The position numbers and the translations under genes were made by a program. From NCBI RefSeq assembly GCF_000420045.1, contig NZ_ATUE01000008.1, forward strand, positions 62,001-126,000: a stretch of DNA of 64,000 nucleotides, read 5' to 3'. Origin of the DNA: Perlucidibaca piscinae DSM 21586. Lineage in GTDB: Bacteria > Pseudomonadota > Gammaproteobacteria > Pseudomonadales > Moraxellaceae. Below the pieces are notes generated by a model, which was given only the letters and a program-made list of their open reading frames with translations, searched no databases and was not told the origin of the DNA. The number at the start of each line of letters is the position of its first letter. Positions within the stretch are counted from its first letter, which is position 1. Shown here in pieces: positions 10,502 through 19,625 of the stretch.

Positions 10502-13399
10502 TCAGGCCAGCGTCGCGATCTTGTCGCGCTGGGCCTGCATGGCAGCCTGGGCACGCAGGTTGTCGGCGATCTTGTCGCGCTCCTTGGCAACCACGTCGGC
10601 CGGCGCACGAGCCACGAAGGACTCGTTCGACAGCTTGGCCTCGACACGGGCCACTTCCTGGCCAAGACGCGCGATCTCCTTGTCGAGGCGGGTCAGTTCG
10701 GCACCCACGTCGATCAGGCCGGCCAGCGGCACGCCCAGCGTCATCGTGCCCACGAGCGCCGTCGACACCGGCGGCAGCTCGGCTTCGCTGGCGACTACGG
10801 TGATGCCCTCCAGTCGACCCACGAAACGCAGCAAGGCGCTCTGGCGTGTCAGGCGGGCGGCGTCCTCCGCGGAGGCATTGGCGATCACCAGCGGCAGCGG
10901 CTTGCCCGGCGAGATGCCCAGCTCGCCGCGGATGTTTCGCAGGCCGGCGATGACCTGCTGCAGCCAGGCCACCTCGGCGGCGGCCTCGGCATCCACGCGA
11001 CTCAGGTCCGGCTCCGGGAACCGCGCCAGCATCAGGAACTCGCCGCTGACACCGGCCAGCGGCTTCACGCGCTGCCAGATCTCTTCCGTGATGAAGGGCA
11101 TCAGCGGGTGGGTGATGCGCAGGATGGTTTCCAGCACGCGCACCAGGGTGCGGCGGGTGGCGCGCTGCTCCTCCACGGAGGCGGTCGTGTCGGCGGCAAG
11201 CACCGGCTTGGTCAGCTCCAGATACCAGTCGCAGTACTCGTTCCAGACGAAGTCGTAGATGGTCTGCGCGACGTGGTCGAAGCGGTATTCGGCCATCGAC
11301 GCGATGACCGCGGCTTCGGTCTCCTGCAGGCGCGAGATGATCCAGCGATCGGCCACCGAACGCGCCAGCGGCAGTGACTCGTCCTGTCCGCAATCCTTGC
11401 CGTCGGTCTGCGACAGCACGTAGCGCGCCGCGTTCCACAGCTTGTTGCAGAAGTTGCGGTAGCCCTCGACGCGATTCATGTCGAACTTGATGTCGCGGCC
11501 GGTCGAGGCCAGGGCACAGTTGGTGAAGCGCAGGGCGTCGGTACCGAAGGCGCGGATGCCGTCCGGGAACTCCTTGCGCGTGGCCTTCTCGATCTTCTCG
11601 GCCATCTTCGGCTGCATGAGGCCGGTGGTGCGCTTGGCGACCAGGTCGTCGAGCGCGATGCCGTCAATGATGTCCAGCGGGTCGAGCACGTTGCCCTTGG
11701 ACTTGGACATCTTCTGGCCTTCGCCGTCGCGCACCAGGCCGTGCACGTAGACGGTCCTGAACGGGATCTGCGGCGAGCCGTCCTCGTTCTTCATGAAGTG
11801 CATGGTCATCATGATCATGCGCGCGACCCAGAAGAAGATGATGTCGAAGCCGGTGACCAGCACATCGGTGGGATGGAAGGTCTTGAGCTCCGGCGTCTCG
11901 TCCGGCCAGCCCAGCGTGGAGAAGGTCCACAGTGCCGAGCTGAACCAGGTGTCGAGCACGTCGTCGTCCTGGCGCAGGGCGACCTCGGCGCCGAGGCCTT
12001 GCTGCGCGCGCACCTCGGCTTCGCTGTGACCGACATAGACCTTGCCCGCGTTGTCATACCAGGCCGGGATGCGGTGGCCCCACCAGAGCTGACGCGAGAT
12101 GCACCAGTCCTGGATGTCGCGCATCCAGGCGTAGTACATGTTCTGGTACTGCTCGGGCACGAACCTGATGCGACCGTCCTCGACGGCTTCCAGCGCCGGC
12201 TTGGCGAGCACGGCGGCCTTCACGTACCACTGGTCGGTGAGCCAGGGCTCGACCACCACGCCGGAGCGGTCGCCGGTCGGCACCTTGAGTGCGTGCGGCT
12301 TGATCTCCTCCAGCCAGCCCTCGGCTTCGGCCTGGGCGACGACGGCCTTGCGCGCAGCGAAGCGGTCGAGGCCGGCGTAGGCGGCTGGGCAGGTCTCGGC
12401 GGGCAGCGGCGCGAAGCTGCCGCCGGCCATGACCTCGAAGGTGGCCAGGATGGCGGCATCACGGTCGAGCACGTTGATCAGCGGCAGGTCGTGGCGCTTG
12501 CCGACTTCATAGTCGTTGAAGTCGTGCGCTGGCGTGATCTTCACGCAGCCGGTGCCGAACTCCTTGTCAACGTAGCTGTCAGCAATGACGGGGATGAGAC
12601 GGCCGGTGACCGGCAGGCGGATCATCTTGCCGATCAGGTGGGTGTAGCGTTCGTCGTCCGGGTTCACGGCGACGGCGGTGTCACCAAGCATGGTTTCCGG
12701 ACGTGTGGTGGCAACCACCAGGTAGTCCCGGCCGGCCTCGCCGCCTGCACCCGCTGCCGAGTCTGCCAGCGGGTAGCGGAAGTGCCACATCGAGCCGGTC
12801 TTTTCTTCCGACAGCACTTCCAGGTCGGAGATCGCCGTGTGCAGCTTGGGGTCCCAGTTCACCAGGCGCTTGCCGCGGTAGATCAGGCCGTCCGCATGCA
12901 GGCGCACGAAGGCCTCCTGGACGGCGCGCGACAGGCCTTCGTCCATGGTGAAGCGCTCGCGCGACCAGTCCACCGACGAGCCGAGGCGGCGGATCTGGCG
13001 GGTGATGGTGCCGCCGGACTGCTCCTTCCATTCCCAGACCTTGTCGAGGAACTTGTCGCGGCCGAGGTCATGACGGCTGACGCCGCTGGCGGCGAGCTGG
13101 CGCTCGACCACCATCTGGGTGGCGATGCCGGCGTGGTCGGTGCCGGGCTGCCAGAGCGTGTTGTGGCCGCGCATGCGGTGGAAGCGCACGAGCGCGTCCA
13201 TGATGGCGTTGTTGAAGCCGTGGCCCATGTGCAGCGAGCCGGTCACGTTCGGCGGCGGGATCATGATGCAGTAGGGCGTGCCGGTGCCGGAGGGCTTGAA
13301 GCAGCCTTCGGCTTCCCAGCGTTCGGCCCAGCGGCGTTCGATGTCGGCAGGATTGAACGTCGAATCCATGCTGGTTTGATCCATGCTGATGTGATTCAT
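10502..13399 (-). CDS. valS: Valyl-tRNA synthetase
   Basis: Charges tRNA-Val. The 965-residue protein has the class I signatures HMGH at residues 57-60 and KMSKS at 563-567, the large editing (CP1) insert between them, and a C-terminal coiled-coil arm (about the last 70 residues, rich in Leu, Glu, Ala, Arg), all as in family members of about 950 residues. The annotated ATG gives MNHISMDQTSMDSTF; the Met at residue 11 is a possible alternative start. It is the last gene of pepA-holC-(membrane protein)-valS and ends close to the bidirectional terminator. Confidence 0.98.
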   Translation of the reverse strand: MNHISMDQTSMDSTFNPADIERRWAERWEAEGCFKPSGTGTPYCIMIPPPNVTGSLHMGHGFNNAIMDALVRFHRMRGHNTLWQPGTDHAGIATQMVVERQLAASGVSRHDLGRDKFLDKVWEWKEQSGGTITRQIRRLGSSVDWSRERFTMDEGLSRAVQEAFVRLHADGLIYRGKRLVNWDPKLHTAISDLEVLSEEKTGSMWHFRYPLADSAAGAGGEAGRDYLVVATTRPETMLGDTAVAVNPDDERYTHLIGKMIRLPVTGRLIPVIADSYVDKEFGTGCVKITPAHDFNDYEVGKRHDLPLINVLDRDAAILATFEVMAGGSFAPLPAETCPAAYAGLDRFAARKAVVAQAEAEGWLEEIKPHALKVPTGDRSGVVVEPWLTDQWYVKAAVLAKPALEAVEDGRIRFVPEQYQNMYYAWMRDIQDWCISRQLWWGHRIPAWYDNAGKVYVGHSEAEVRAQQGLGAEVALRQDDDVLDTWFSSALWTFSTLGWPDETPELKTFHPTDVLVTGFDIIFFWVARMIMMTMHFMKNEDGSPQIPFRTVYVHGLVRDGEGQKMSKSKGNVLDPLDIIDGIALDDLVAKRTTGLMQPKMAEKIEKATRKEFPDGIRAFGTDALRFTNCALASTGRDIKFDMNRVEGYRNFCNKLWNAARYVLSQTDGKDCGQDESLPLARSVADRWIISRLQETEAAVIASMAEYRFDHVAQTIYDFVWNEYCDWYLELTKPVLAADTTASVEEQRATRRTLVRVLETILRITHPLMPFITEEIWQRVKPLAGVSGEFLMLARFPEPDLSRVDAEAAAEVAWLQQVIAGLRNIRGELGISPGKPLPLVIANASAEDAARLTRQSALLRFVGRLEGITVVASEAELPPVSTALVGTMTLGVPLAGLIDVGAELTRLDKEIARLGQEVARVEAKLSNESFVARAPADVVAKERDKIADNLRAQAAMQAQRDKIATLA

Positions 13400-13469
13400 G
13401 AAGGTCTCGCGGCAGAAAGCGGAAAGAGGGTGTCTCGGGCCGTCAGCGTCGGCCCGGCGAAACCTTGGA

Positions 13470-14291
13470 TTATAGCAGTCCGCGTGCCACCTTGCGTGTC
13501 ACGTGCGCGCGCCAGACCTGGATCAGCGCCACCGGATACATCACCAGTCCGAAGGCACAGAGGGCCGTCATCACCTCCGAAGCGTCAGTGAGCTGGCTGG
13601 CCACCAGGCTGGCGGCGGTGAGATTGCGGATCACCAGCATGCTGCCGAGATCCTCGTGCGGGGTGGTGGCGGGCCGGGCCACCAGTCCGAGCAGGATGGC
13701 TGTGCCTGCAGCCGCCAGGGTGACGCCGGGATGATCAAGCAGGCGCGGCAGTTCGCGCCAGGCAATCAGGGCAATCAGGGCCAGCACCGACACCGAGGCC
13801 AGGCGATCCAGCCCTGCCTGCAGCCGGGGTGATGGCGGATGCGCGCGGAAACGCAGCAGACCAAGCCGGTAGGGCAGGCCCTGTGCCAGCAGCAGAACCG
13901 CCAGCACGGTGCCGGCGCTGGCCAGGGCGGCGTCATTGCCGACGCCGAGCAGCACCGCCAGCGGCAGCAGCACGACCGCGAGGCCGGCACTGGCCAGCAT
14001 CAGGGAGGCCACCGCAGTGGCGGAGCCACCGCTGCCGCGCGCCAGTGCCGCCCCCGAGGTGCCGCAGCCGGAGAGCAGGCAGATCAGCAGGCCGAGACGG
14101 ATGTCGGGTCTGATCAGGCCCTTGTGCTCGAGCATCAGCAGGAAGGCCGTGGGCAGCAGGTAGGCCAGCACCAGATGACGTGCCGTGAGCCAGCTGCGGG
14201 CAGACACGCCGGGCTCGCTGGCGGCACGTGCGCTCAGGGCCAGCATGACCAGCCAGGCACTGAGTGGCGAGGCAATCAGCAGGGCATCCAT
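13470..14291 (-). CDS. Polytopic membrane protein, bile acid:sodium symporter (BASS)-like
   Basis: I do not recognise a named family member. The 273-residue protein is almost wholly hydrophobic, with eight to nine predicted helices. A polar stretch in the middle (GCGTSGAALARGSGGSATAV) resembles the helix-breaking motif of the BASS transporter fold, so a secondary transporter is the best guess; a broad small-molecule/anion role is possible but unproven. It starts at ATG 14291, one base before the end of the holC gene, and is placed between holC and valS, which are adjacent in E. coli, so it looks like an insertion into that operon. Confidence 0.6.
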   Translation of the reverse strand: MDALLIASPLSAWLVMLALSARAASEPGVSARSWLTARHLVLAYLLPTAFLLMLEHKGLIRPDIRLGLLICLLSGCGTSGAALARGSGGSATAVASLMLASAGLAVVLLPLAVLLGVGNDAALASAGTVLAVLLLAQGLPYRLGLLRFRAHPPSPRLQAGLDRLASVSVLALIALIAWRELPRLLDHPGVTLAAAGTAILLGLVARPATTPHEDLGSMLVIRNLTAASLVASQLTDASEVMTALCAFGLVMYPVALIQVWRAHVTRKVARGLL

Positions 14292-14292
14292 G

Positions 14293-14724
14293 TCAGGCCT
14301 TGAGCTCGTGCGCCTGCACCTGATAGCCGAGCTTGCGATAGGCCTTCCAGTGCGTGCGGGCGGCCTCGCGTTCGGCATCGCTGCCGGCAACGATCTCGAT
14401 GACACGCTGGAAGCGCTGGAAGCCGTCGGGAATGTCGGCGCCGAGATTGATCAGGATGTCGCGGCTTTCCGCAGGCAGCGCTTCCCAGCCAATGCGTACC
14501 GGTGGCGGCGGCGTCGGTCCCTCGCCAACCAGATGATGCGGCACGAAGGATTCGGGCCGGAACGACCACAGCTGCTCGTCCAGCGTCTCGGCTTCGGCGC
14601 GACTGGCGGTCTGGATCAGCACCTGGCGGTTCTGTTGCCAGGCCTTGTCGACCAGCCGGCAGGCCGTGCCCAGACGCGCCGTCAGGGGCGCGTCCGGTGG
14701 CAGCACGTAGAAGGTGATCTCCAC
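14293..14724 (-). CDS. holC: DNA polymerase III chi subunit HolC
   Basis: HolC belongs to the clamp-loader complex of DNA polymerase III and links it to single-strand-binding protein. The 143-residue product (E. coli 147) starts at GTG 14724 with EITFYVLPP and has the family's features: the LVDKAWQQNRQVLI stretch, DEQLWSF, FVPHHL and the C-terminal KAYRKLGYQV. The frame extends far upstream into pepA; that part is a shadow. It lies seven bases after the pepA stop, as in many gammaproteobacteria. Confidence 0.92.
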   Translation of the reverse strand: MEITFYVLPPDAPLTARLGTACRLVDKAWQQNRQVLIQTASRAEAETLDEQLWSFRPESFVPHHLVGEGPTPPPPVRIGWEALPAESRDILINLGADIPDGFQRFQRVIEIVAGSDAEREAARTHWKAYRKLGYQVQAHELKA

Positions 14725-14731
14725 GGCCGGA

Positions 14732-16225
14732 TCAGTCGGCGGCACGGGCGCGCAGGAACTCCAGCAGCAGCGGTACCGGGCGTCCGGTGGCACCCTTCTG
14801 GCTGCCGCTGAGCCAGGCGGTGCCGGCGATGTCGAGGTGGGCCCAGGCATAGGCCTTGGTGAAGCGGGCCAGGTAGCAGGCAGCGGTGATGGAACCGGCG
14901 GTCGGACCGCCGATGTTGGCGATGTCGGCGAAGGGCGAATCCAGCAGTTCCTGGTAGTCATCCCAGACCGGCAGGCGCCAGGCGCGATCATCGGCGCGCT
15001 GGCCGGCAGCCAGCAGCTCCTCGGCCAGCGCATCGCTGGGCGAGAACAGGCCCGAGGCAACCTTGCCCAGTGCCACCACGCAGGCCCCGGTAAGGGTGGC
15101 GATGTCGACCACCACCGCCGGCTTGAAGCGCTCGACATAGGTCAGGGCATCGCAGAGCACGAGGCGGCCTTCGGCGTCGGTGTTGAGAATTTCCACGGTC
15201 TGGCCTGACATCGTCCGCACGATGTCGCCCGGCTTGGTGGCAGTGCCGGAGGGCATGTTCTCGGCACAGGCAATGACGCCGATGACGTTGAGGTTGAGCT
15301 TCGCGAGCTTGACCGCCGCCATCACGCCCAGCACCGAGGCGGCGCCGCACATGTCGAATTTCATCTCGTCCATGCCGGCGCCCGGCTTCAGGCTGATGCC
15401 GCCGGTGTCGAAGGTGATGCCCTTGCCGACCAGCACCACGGGGGCATCCTTGGCCTTGCCGCCTTGGTAGCGCATGACCGCGAGCTGGGCATCATGCTGC
15501 GAGCCTGCCGAGACCGAGAGCAGGCAGTGCATGCCGAGCTTGCGCATCTCGTCCTCGCCCAGCACCTCGACCTGGATGTCGCCATCCTCGCCCAGGGCGC
15601 GCGCCATCTCGGCCAGATAGCCGGGGTAGGCGACATTGCCCGGCTGGTTGCCGAGGTCGCGTGCAAAGCTCTGACCCTCGCCGATGCAGCGGCCCCAGGT
15701 CAGGGCGTCCTTGGCGGCCTTGAGGTCGCCGCGTTCGGCAATGCCCAGGGTCAGCTTGCCAAGCAGATCAGTGGCGGCCGGCTTCTTCGACTTGTATTCG
15801 TCAAAGCGGTAGCCGGCCTCGATGGCAAAGCGGGCATGGTCGCTGATGCGTTGTGCCAGGTCGCGGCCGGCGACAGGCAACTCGGCCAGTGTCGAGGTGG
15901 CCTTGCCGAGCTTGCCCGGCAGCGCCTTCACGGCCGAGACCACCAGCTTGTGCCAGGCCTGCAGGCTGACTTCGGCGGCGTCACCGGCGCCGACCACCAG
16001 CACCAGACCGGCGGCGATGCCGGGCAGGCTGTGCAGCGCCAGGGTCTGGCCCGGCTTGCCTTCAAAGCCGCTGCGCGCCAGTGCAGCCTGCAAGGCGCCG
16101 GCGCTGGCCTCGTCAAGGGCACGTGCGCTGGCGCTCAGGGACTTGCCCTGCACGGCGACAGCCAGGGCGGGCGTCTTGTGTTCGGCCAGCGCCTGCGGCG
16201 CAACAACGGCAACGGCAAGTTCCAT
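14732..16225 (-). CDS. pepA: Leucyl aminopeptidase PepA (M17 family)
   Basis: A two-metal aminopeptidase that releases N-terminal residues from peptides; in E. coli PepA also binds DNA (carAB control, Xer recombination at cer). The 497-residue protein carries the M17 signature NTDAEGRL (348-355), the metal-binding Lys/Asp in VGKGITFDTGG, and the MKFDMCGAAS segment. It is the first gene of pepA-holC-membrane protein-valS and faces lptF across a shared 177-base promoter region. Confidence 0.97.
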   Translation of the reverse strand: MELAVAVVAPQALAEHKTPALAVAVQGKSLSASARALDEASAGALQAALARSGFEGKPGQTLALHSLPGIAAGLVLVVGAGDAAEVSLQAWHKLVVSAVKALPGKLGKATSTLAELPVAGRDLAQRISDHARFAIEAGYRFDEYKSKKPAATDLLGKLTLGIAERGDLKAAKDALTWGRCIGEGQSFARDLGNQPGNVAYPGYLAEMARALGEDGDIQVEVLGEDEMRKLGMHCLLSVSAGSQHDAQLAVMRYQGGKAKDAPVVLVGKGITFDTGGISLKPGAGMDEMKFDMCGAASVLGVMAAVKLAKLNLNVIGVIACAENMPSGTATKPGDIVRTMSGQTVEILNTDAEGRLVLCDALTYVERFKPAVVVDIATLTGACVVALGKVASGLFSPSDALAEELLAAGQRADDRAWRLPVWDDYQELLDSPFADIANIGGPTAGSITAACYLARFTKAYAWAHLDIAGTAWLSGSQKGATGRPVPLLLEFLRARAAD

Positions 16226-16260
16226 GAATCCTGTCTCCGAAGCAGCTTGTCATGACGGGC

Positions 16261-16288
16261 AAGACAAAGCTGGTGGGTTGTTTATAAT
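16261..16288 (+). promoter_or_regulatory. Likely promoter of lptF-lptG
   Basis: A perfect TATAAT (16283-16288) with AAGACA (16261-16266) 16 bases upstream. The -35 box is weak. It overlaps the divergent pepA promoter, so the two are likely to compete for polymerase. Confidence 0.55.
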
Positions 16289-16310
16289 CGAGGGCTAGTT
16301 TACTGGTCAG
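16282..16310 (-). promoter_or_regulatory. Likely promoter of the pepA operon
   Basis: Read on the minus strand, CTGACC (16310-16305) and TTATAA (16287-16282) are 17 bases apart. The -10 box is the same self-complementary TTATAA used by the opposite promoter. Confidence 0.5.
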
Positions 16311-16401
16311 CCGGTGTTTTGCCAGCGCTGGTTGCCATGCGTGTGCGGGCCGTCGCCTGCATGCTGACCCTGTCCTGACAGGCCTTCTCGGGGATCTTTG
16401 T

Positions 16402-17487
16402 GTGATCATCCGCCGTTACATCGGTACGCAGGTTCTTGCCACCACGCTGGCGGTGGCCGGGCTGCTCACCGTCATCCTGATGAGCGGCCGTCTCATCCAG
16501 TTCTTCGAGCGTGCCGCCAGCGGCCGCATCGCGGTGGATCTGCTGGCCTCGGTCATGCTCTATCGCATGCCCGGCTTCCTTGAGCTGATTCTGCCGCTGG
16601 GCCTGTTTGTCGGTTTGCTGCTGGGCCTCGGCCGGCTCTATCTCGACAACGAGATGGCGGTGCTGGCCGCCGCCGGCATGGGGCCGGCGCATCTGATCCG
16701 CTGGCTGGTGCCGGTGACCGTGCTGGTCACCGTTGCCACCGCCGCACTGGCGATCTGGCTGACGCCGCTGGGCTATGCCGAGTCGGAGCGCTTGAAGGCC
16801 GAGCAGGCTGAGCGCAGCACCTTCGAGCTGATCCAGCCCGGGCGCTTCCAGCCGGTGGGTGATCGCATGCTCTATGCCGATCTGAGTGACGACAAGTCCC
16901 TGCTGCGCGACATCATGATTCTGGAGACCCGTCCGGGGCGTGATGGCGGCGAGTCGCGCCAGGTGCTGCTGCAGGCGGAGCAGGGGCGCCGCGTGAATGA
17001 TCCGGTGCTCGGTCCGCAGGCCGTGGAGCTGGTCAATGGCGAGCGCTGGGAGCTGCGCCCGGGTGATGCCGAGGTGCAGCGCATGCGCTTTGACAGTTAC
17101 CGCATGCGCCTGAAGCAGGTCGATCTCACGGACACCCCGGTGGACAGCGTGCGTGCGCTGGCGTCGGGTGTGCTGCTGGCGCAGCGTCATGCCGACCCCA
17201 AGGCGGCTGCCGAGTGGGGCTGGCGCTGGTCGCTGGTGCTGCTGGTGCCGGTGGTGTCGCTGCTGGCGCTGCCGCTGGCCAAGGTCAATCCCCGTCAGGG
17301 CCGCTATCTCAAGCTGCTGCCTGCCATCGTGCTCTACCTGAGCTATGTGGTGCTGCTGATCGCGGTCAGGAATGGTGTCGAGAAGGAGGATGTCGGCGCC
17401 TGGGGCTTCATGGCCGTTCATGTCCTGTATCTGGCCCTGGCCCTGGTGCTGCTGCTCTGGACGCCACGACGCAAGGTGCCGGCATGA
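16402..17487 (+). CDS. lptF: Lipopolysaccharide export permease LptF
   Basis: LptF and LptG form the inner-membrane pair of the LptB2FG ABC transporter that extracts lipopolysaccharide and passes it to LptC. The 361-residue protein has six membrane segments, three at each end, around a large periplasmic domain (about residues 125-255), the YjgP/YjgQ layout. The start is a GTG at 16402 giving MIIRRYIGTQVL; no strong ribosome site is visible. The stop overlaps the lptG start (ATGA). The ATPase LptB must be encoded elsewhere. Confidence 0.94.
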   Translation: MIIRRYIGTQVLATTLAVAGLLTVILMSGRLIQFFERAASGRIAVDLLASVMLYRMPGFLELILPLGLFVGLLLGLGRLYLDNEMAVLAAAGMGPAHLIRWLVPVTVLVTVATAALAIWLTPLGYAESERLKAEQAERSTFELIQPGRFQPVGDRMLYADLSDDKSLLRDIMILETRPGRDGGESRQVLLQAEQGRRVNDPVLGPQAVELVNGERWELRPGDAEVQRMRFDSYRMRLKQVDLTDTPVDSVRALASGVLLAQRHADPKAAAEWGWRWSLVLLVPVVSLLALPLAKVNPRQGRYLKLLPAIVLYLSYVVLLIAVRNGVEKEDVGAWGFMAVHVLYLALALVLLLWTPRRKVPA

Positions 17488-18548
17488 CCCGTCTTTCCCG
17501 TCACGTCAGCCTCACGGTGCTGATGGCCATGCTCATGGTGCAGGTGCTGCTGCTGGGTCTGGACCTGGTGTTCTCCTTCATTGGCGAGCTGGAGAACGTC
17601 AAGGGCGGTTACGGTGCGCTCAAGGCGTTCCAGTACGTGCTCTGGGTGCTGCCGCGACATGTCTACGAGATCCTGCCCATGGCCGCCCTCATCGGTGCGC
17701 TGGTCGGGCTTGGCTCGCTGGCGTCGAGCTCCGAGCTCACCGTCATGCGCGCCGCCGGGGTCAGTACCGGCCGTATCGTCTGGTGGGTGATGCGTGGTGC
17801 CCTGCTGATGATTCTGCTGGGCCTGCTGCTGGGCGAGAAGGTGGTGCCCTGGACGGATCAGCGCGCCGAGGTGCTGAAGGCGCATGCGCTGGGGCGTGAT
17901 TACCAGCCCGGCCGCATCACCGGCTACTGGCAGCGTGAGGCCGACGAGCTCATCAATATTCAGCTGGTGTCGCCGGATGGCGCCATTCTTGGTGTCACGC
18001 GCTACCGCTATGACGCGCAGGGCCGCCTGACTGAAGCCGTGCACGCGGCATCCGGCGCCTTCAACGGCGACCACTGGCAGCTCAGCGATCTGCGCCGGAC
18101 CGAGCTGCTGGCGTCGGGTGATGCCCGTGTCAGTCGTCAGGCCACGGACACCTGGCAGAGCGCGTTGACGCCGGACTTCCTGCGTGTCGCGTCGGCACCG
18201 CCGGAGCAGCTGCACCTCGCCGATCTGCGTGACTACGCCAACTACCTCAAGGAGCAGGCGCTGGATGCCGGCGCCTACGAGCTGCAATTCTGGAAGAAGG
18301 TGTTCAGTCCGGTAGCCGTGTTTTCCATGGTGCTGGTGGCCTGTTCCTTCATCTTCGGACCGCTGCGCTCGGTCACGCTGGGGTTGCGCATCATCATCGG
18401 TGTGCTTTTCGGCCTCGTGTTCCGCTACGGCCAGGATGCCATCGGCTTTGCCAGCCTGCTGTTCCACTGGTCGCCGCTGCTGGCGGTGACATTGCCCATC
18501 GGGCTGTGCCTGCTGGCGGGCAGCTACGCGCTGTACCGGGTGCGTTGA
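17484..18548 (+). CDS. lptG: Lipopolysaccharide export permease LptG
   Basis: Partner of LptF: 354 residues, again three membrane helices, a periplasmic beta-jellyroll region (about 125-255) and three C-terminal helices. The helix-2/cytosolic-loop region (LASSSELTVMRAAGVSTGRI) is the LptB-contact stretch typical of the family. It begins at the ATG overlapping the lptF stop; a longer upstream frame was rejected. The PP2C gene follows after one base, so lptF, lptG, the phosphatase and the small membrane protein appear to be one transcript. Confidence 0.94.
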   Translation: MTRLSRHVSLTVLMAMLMVQVLLLGLDLVFSFIGELENVKGGYGALKAFQYVLWVLPRHVYEILPMAALIGALVGLGSLASSSELTVMRAAGVSTGRIVWWVMRGALLMILLGLLLGEKVVPWTDQRAEVLKAHALGRDYQPGRITGYWQREADELINIQLVSPDGAILGVTRYRYDAQGRLTEAVHAASGAFNGDHWQLSDLRRTELLASGDARVSRQATDTWQSALTPDFLRVASAPPEQLHLADLRDYANYLKEQALDAGAYELQFWKKVFSPVAVFSMVLVACSFIFGPLRSVTLGLRIIIGVLFGLVFRYGQDAIGFASLLFHWSPLLAVTLPIGLCLLAGSYALYRVR

Positions 18549-18549
18549 C

Positions 18550-19266
18550 ATGATCGGCTGGCAACGCTGGTCCGCCACGGACATGGGCAATCGCAGGGCG
18601 CACAACGAGGATGCCCTGGTGCTGCGTGACGACGACGGCCTGTGGGCAGTCATTGACGGTCTTGGCGGTGTCGATGCCGGCCAGGTCGCCAGTGCCGCGC
18701 TCGCGCATGCGCTCACTCACCTGCGTCTGGCGCAGGGGCTGGCTGATGCCGTCGACCAGATCGAGGATGTCCTGCTCGCCGTCCATGAGCAGCTGCGCGA
18801 CTACGCGGCCGAGCTGCAACCGGCGCGCACGCTGGGTTGCACGGTTGCCATCCTGCGCATCACGCAGCGCTGGGCGCTGCTGTGCTGGGTCGGTGATGTG
18901 CGCGTCTATCGCTGGCGTCACGGGCGGCTGAGCTGCCTCAGCGAGGATCACGTCAACGGGCCGCAGGCCGATCTCACCCGTCTGGTCGGTGCGGATGACA
19001 TGCTGCCTGACTTTGCCGTGCTGCGCGTCGAGGACGGTGATCGCTACCTGATCTGCAGTGACGGTCTGCATGCCGAGCTGCCTCCCGAGCGTCTTGCGCA
19101 CTGGCTTGCCCGCGATCCGGCCGAGGCCCAGCGTGAGCTGGTGGCCGAGGCGCTGGCGGCAGGCGGACGTGACAACCTCAGCCTGGTCCTGCTGGATGTC
19201 GGCGTGGATGCCGATCATGCACGTGGCGCCAGACCCGGTGTGGAGGTGGCGCATGAGCCTGCGTGA
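18550..19266 (+). CDS. PP2C family protein serine/threonine phosphatase
   Basis: A 238-residue soluble phosphatase. Visible PP2C motifs: NRRAHNEDA (motif 1), IDGLGGVDAG (motif 2, with Val where His is usual in DGMGGH), VGDVRVY (motif 6), SDGL (motif 8) and GRDNLS (motif 11). The metal-binding aspartates and asparagine are present, so it is probably active. It resembles the Stp/PppA type that reverses Hanks-kinase phosphorylation, but no kinase gene is in the window. It follows lptG by one base and overlaps the next gene by 14 bases. Confidence 0.88.
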   Translation: MIGWQRWSATDMGNRRAHNEDALVLRDDDGLWAVIDGLGGVDAGQVASAALAHALTHLRLAQGLADAVDQIEDVLLAVHEQLRDYAAELQPARTLGCTVAILRITQRWALLCWVGDVRVYRWRHGRLSCLSEDHVNGPQADLTRLVGADDMLPDFAVLRVEDGDRYLICSDGLHAELPPERLAHWLARDPAEAQRELVAEALAAGGRDNLSLVLLDVGVDADHARGARPGVEVAHEPA

Positions 19267-19588
19267 GGATCTGGTGGTGGTGAATGCGGCGCTCAGGGAT
19301 CTGGTGCGGCTGCAGCTGGCGGGCGAGCTCGACCCGACATCGGCCTGGCAGGAGCGGCGTCAGCTGCTGGAGTCCGTGGATGCGGTCTGGGAGCACCTGC
19401 CCGAGGATGTCGAGGCCGTTGCCGGGCAGCCGGCCGATGCCGTCAGCCAGGAGGAGGGGGCCGTGGCGCCCGTGCTGCCGGTCTGGCGCCGATCGCTGGC
19501 CATGCCCCGGTGGTCGTGGCCGGTGATGATGGGGATGATCCTGCTGCTGGTGGCGGTGGCCACCCTGATCTACGTCGGCTCGCTGTGA
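19253..19588 (+). CDS. Small C-terminally anchored membrane protein, unknown function
   Basis: A 111-residue protein I do not recognise. The first ~50 residues are helical and charged; a Pro/Ala/Glu-rich linker follows; residues about 86-108 form one membrane segment (WPVMMGMILLLVAVATLIYV), leaving almost nothing after it. No signal peptide is seen, so the N-terminus is probably cytosolic. ATG 19253 has a GGAGG ribosome site just upstream. The 14-base overlap with the PP2C gene suggests the two products act together, for example a membrane partner or regulator of the phosphatase; this is inference. Confidence 0.7.
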   Translation: MSLREDLVVVNAALRDLVRLQLAGELDPTSAWQERRQLLESVDAVWEHLPEDVEAVAGQPADAVSQEEGAVAPVLPVWRRSLAMPRWSWPVMMGMILLLVAVATLIYVGSL

Positions 19589-19612
19589 CGCTGCCAGCCC
19601 GGCAGGCAGCGT
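19588..19612. terminator. Hairpin between convergent genes
   Basis: An 8-bp perfect stem (ACGCTGCC / GGCAGCGT) with a 9-base loop in the 37-base space between two convergent genes. There is no clear T run on either side, so its role as a terminator is uncertain. Confidence 0.45.
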
Positions 19613-19625
19613 GAGTGCGTCAGTC

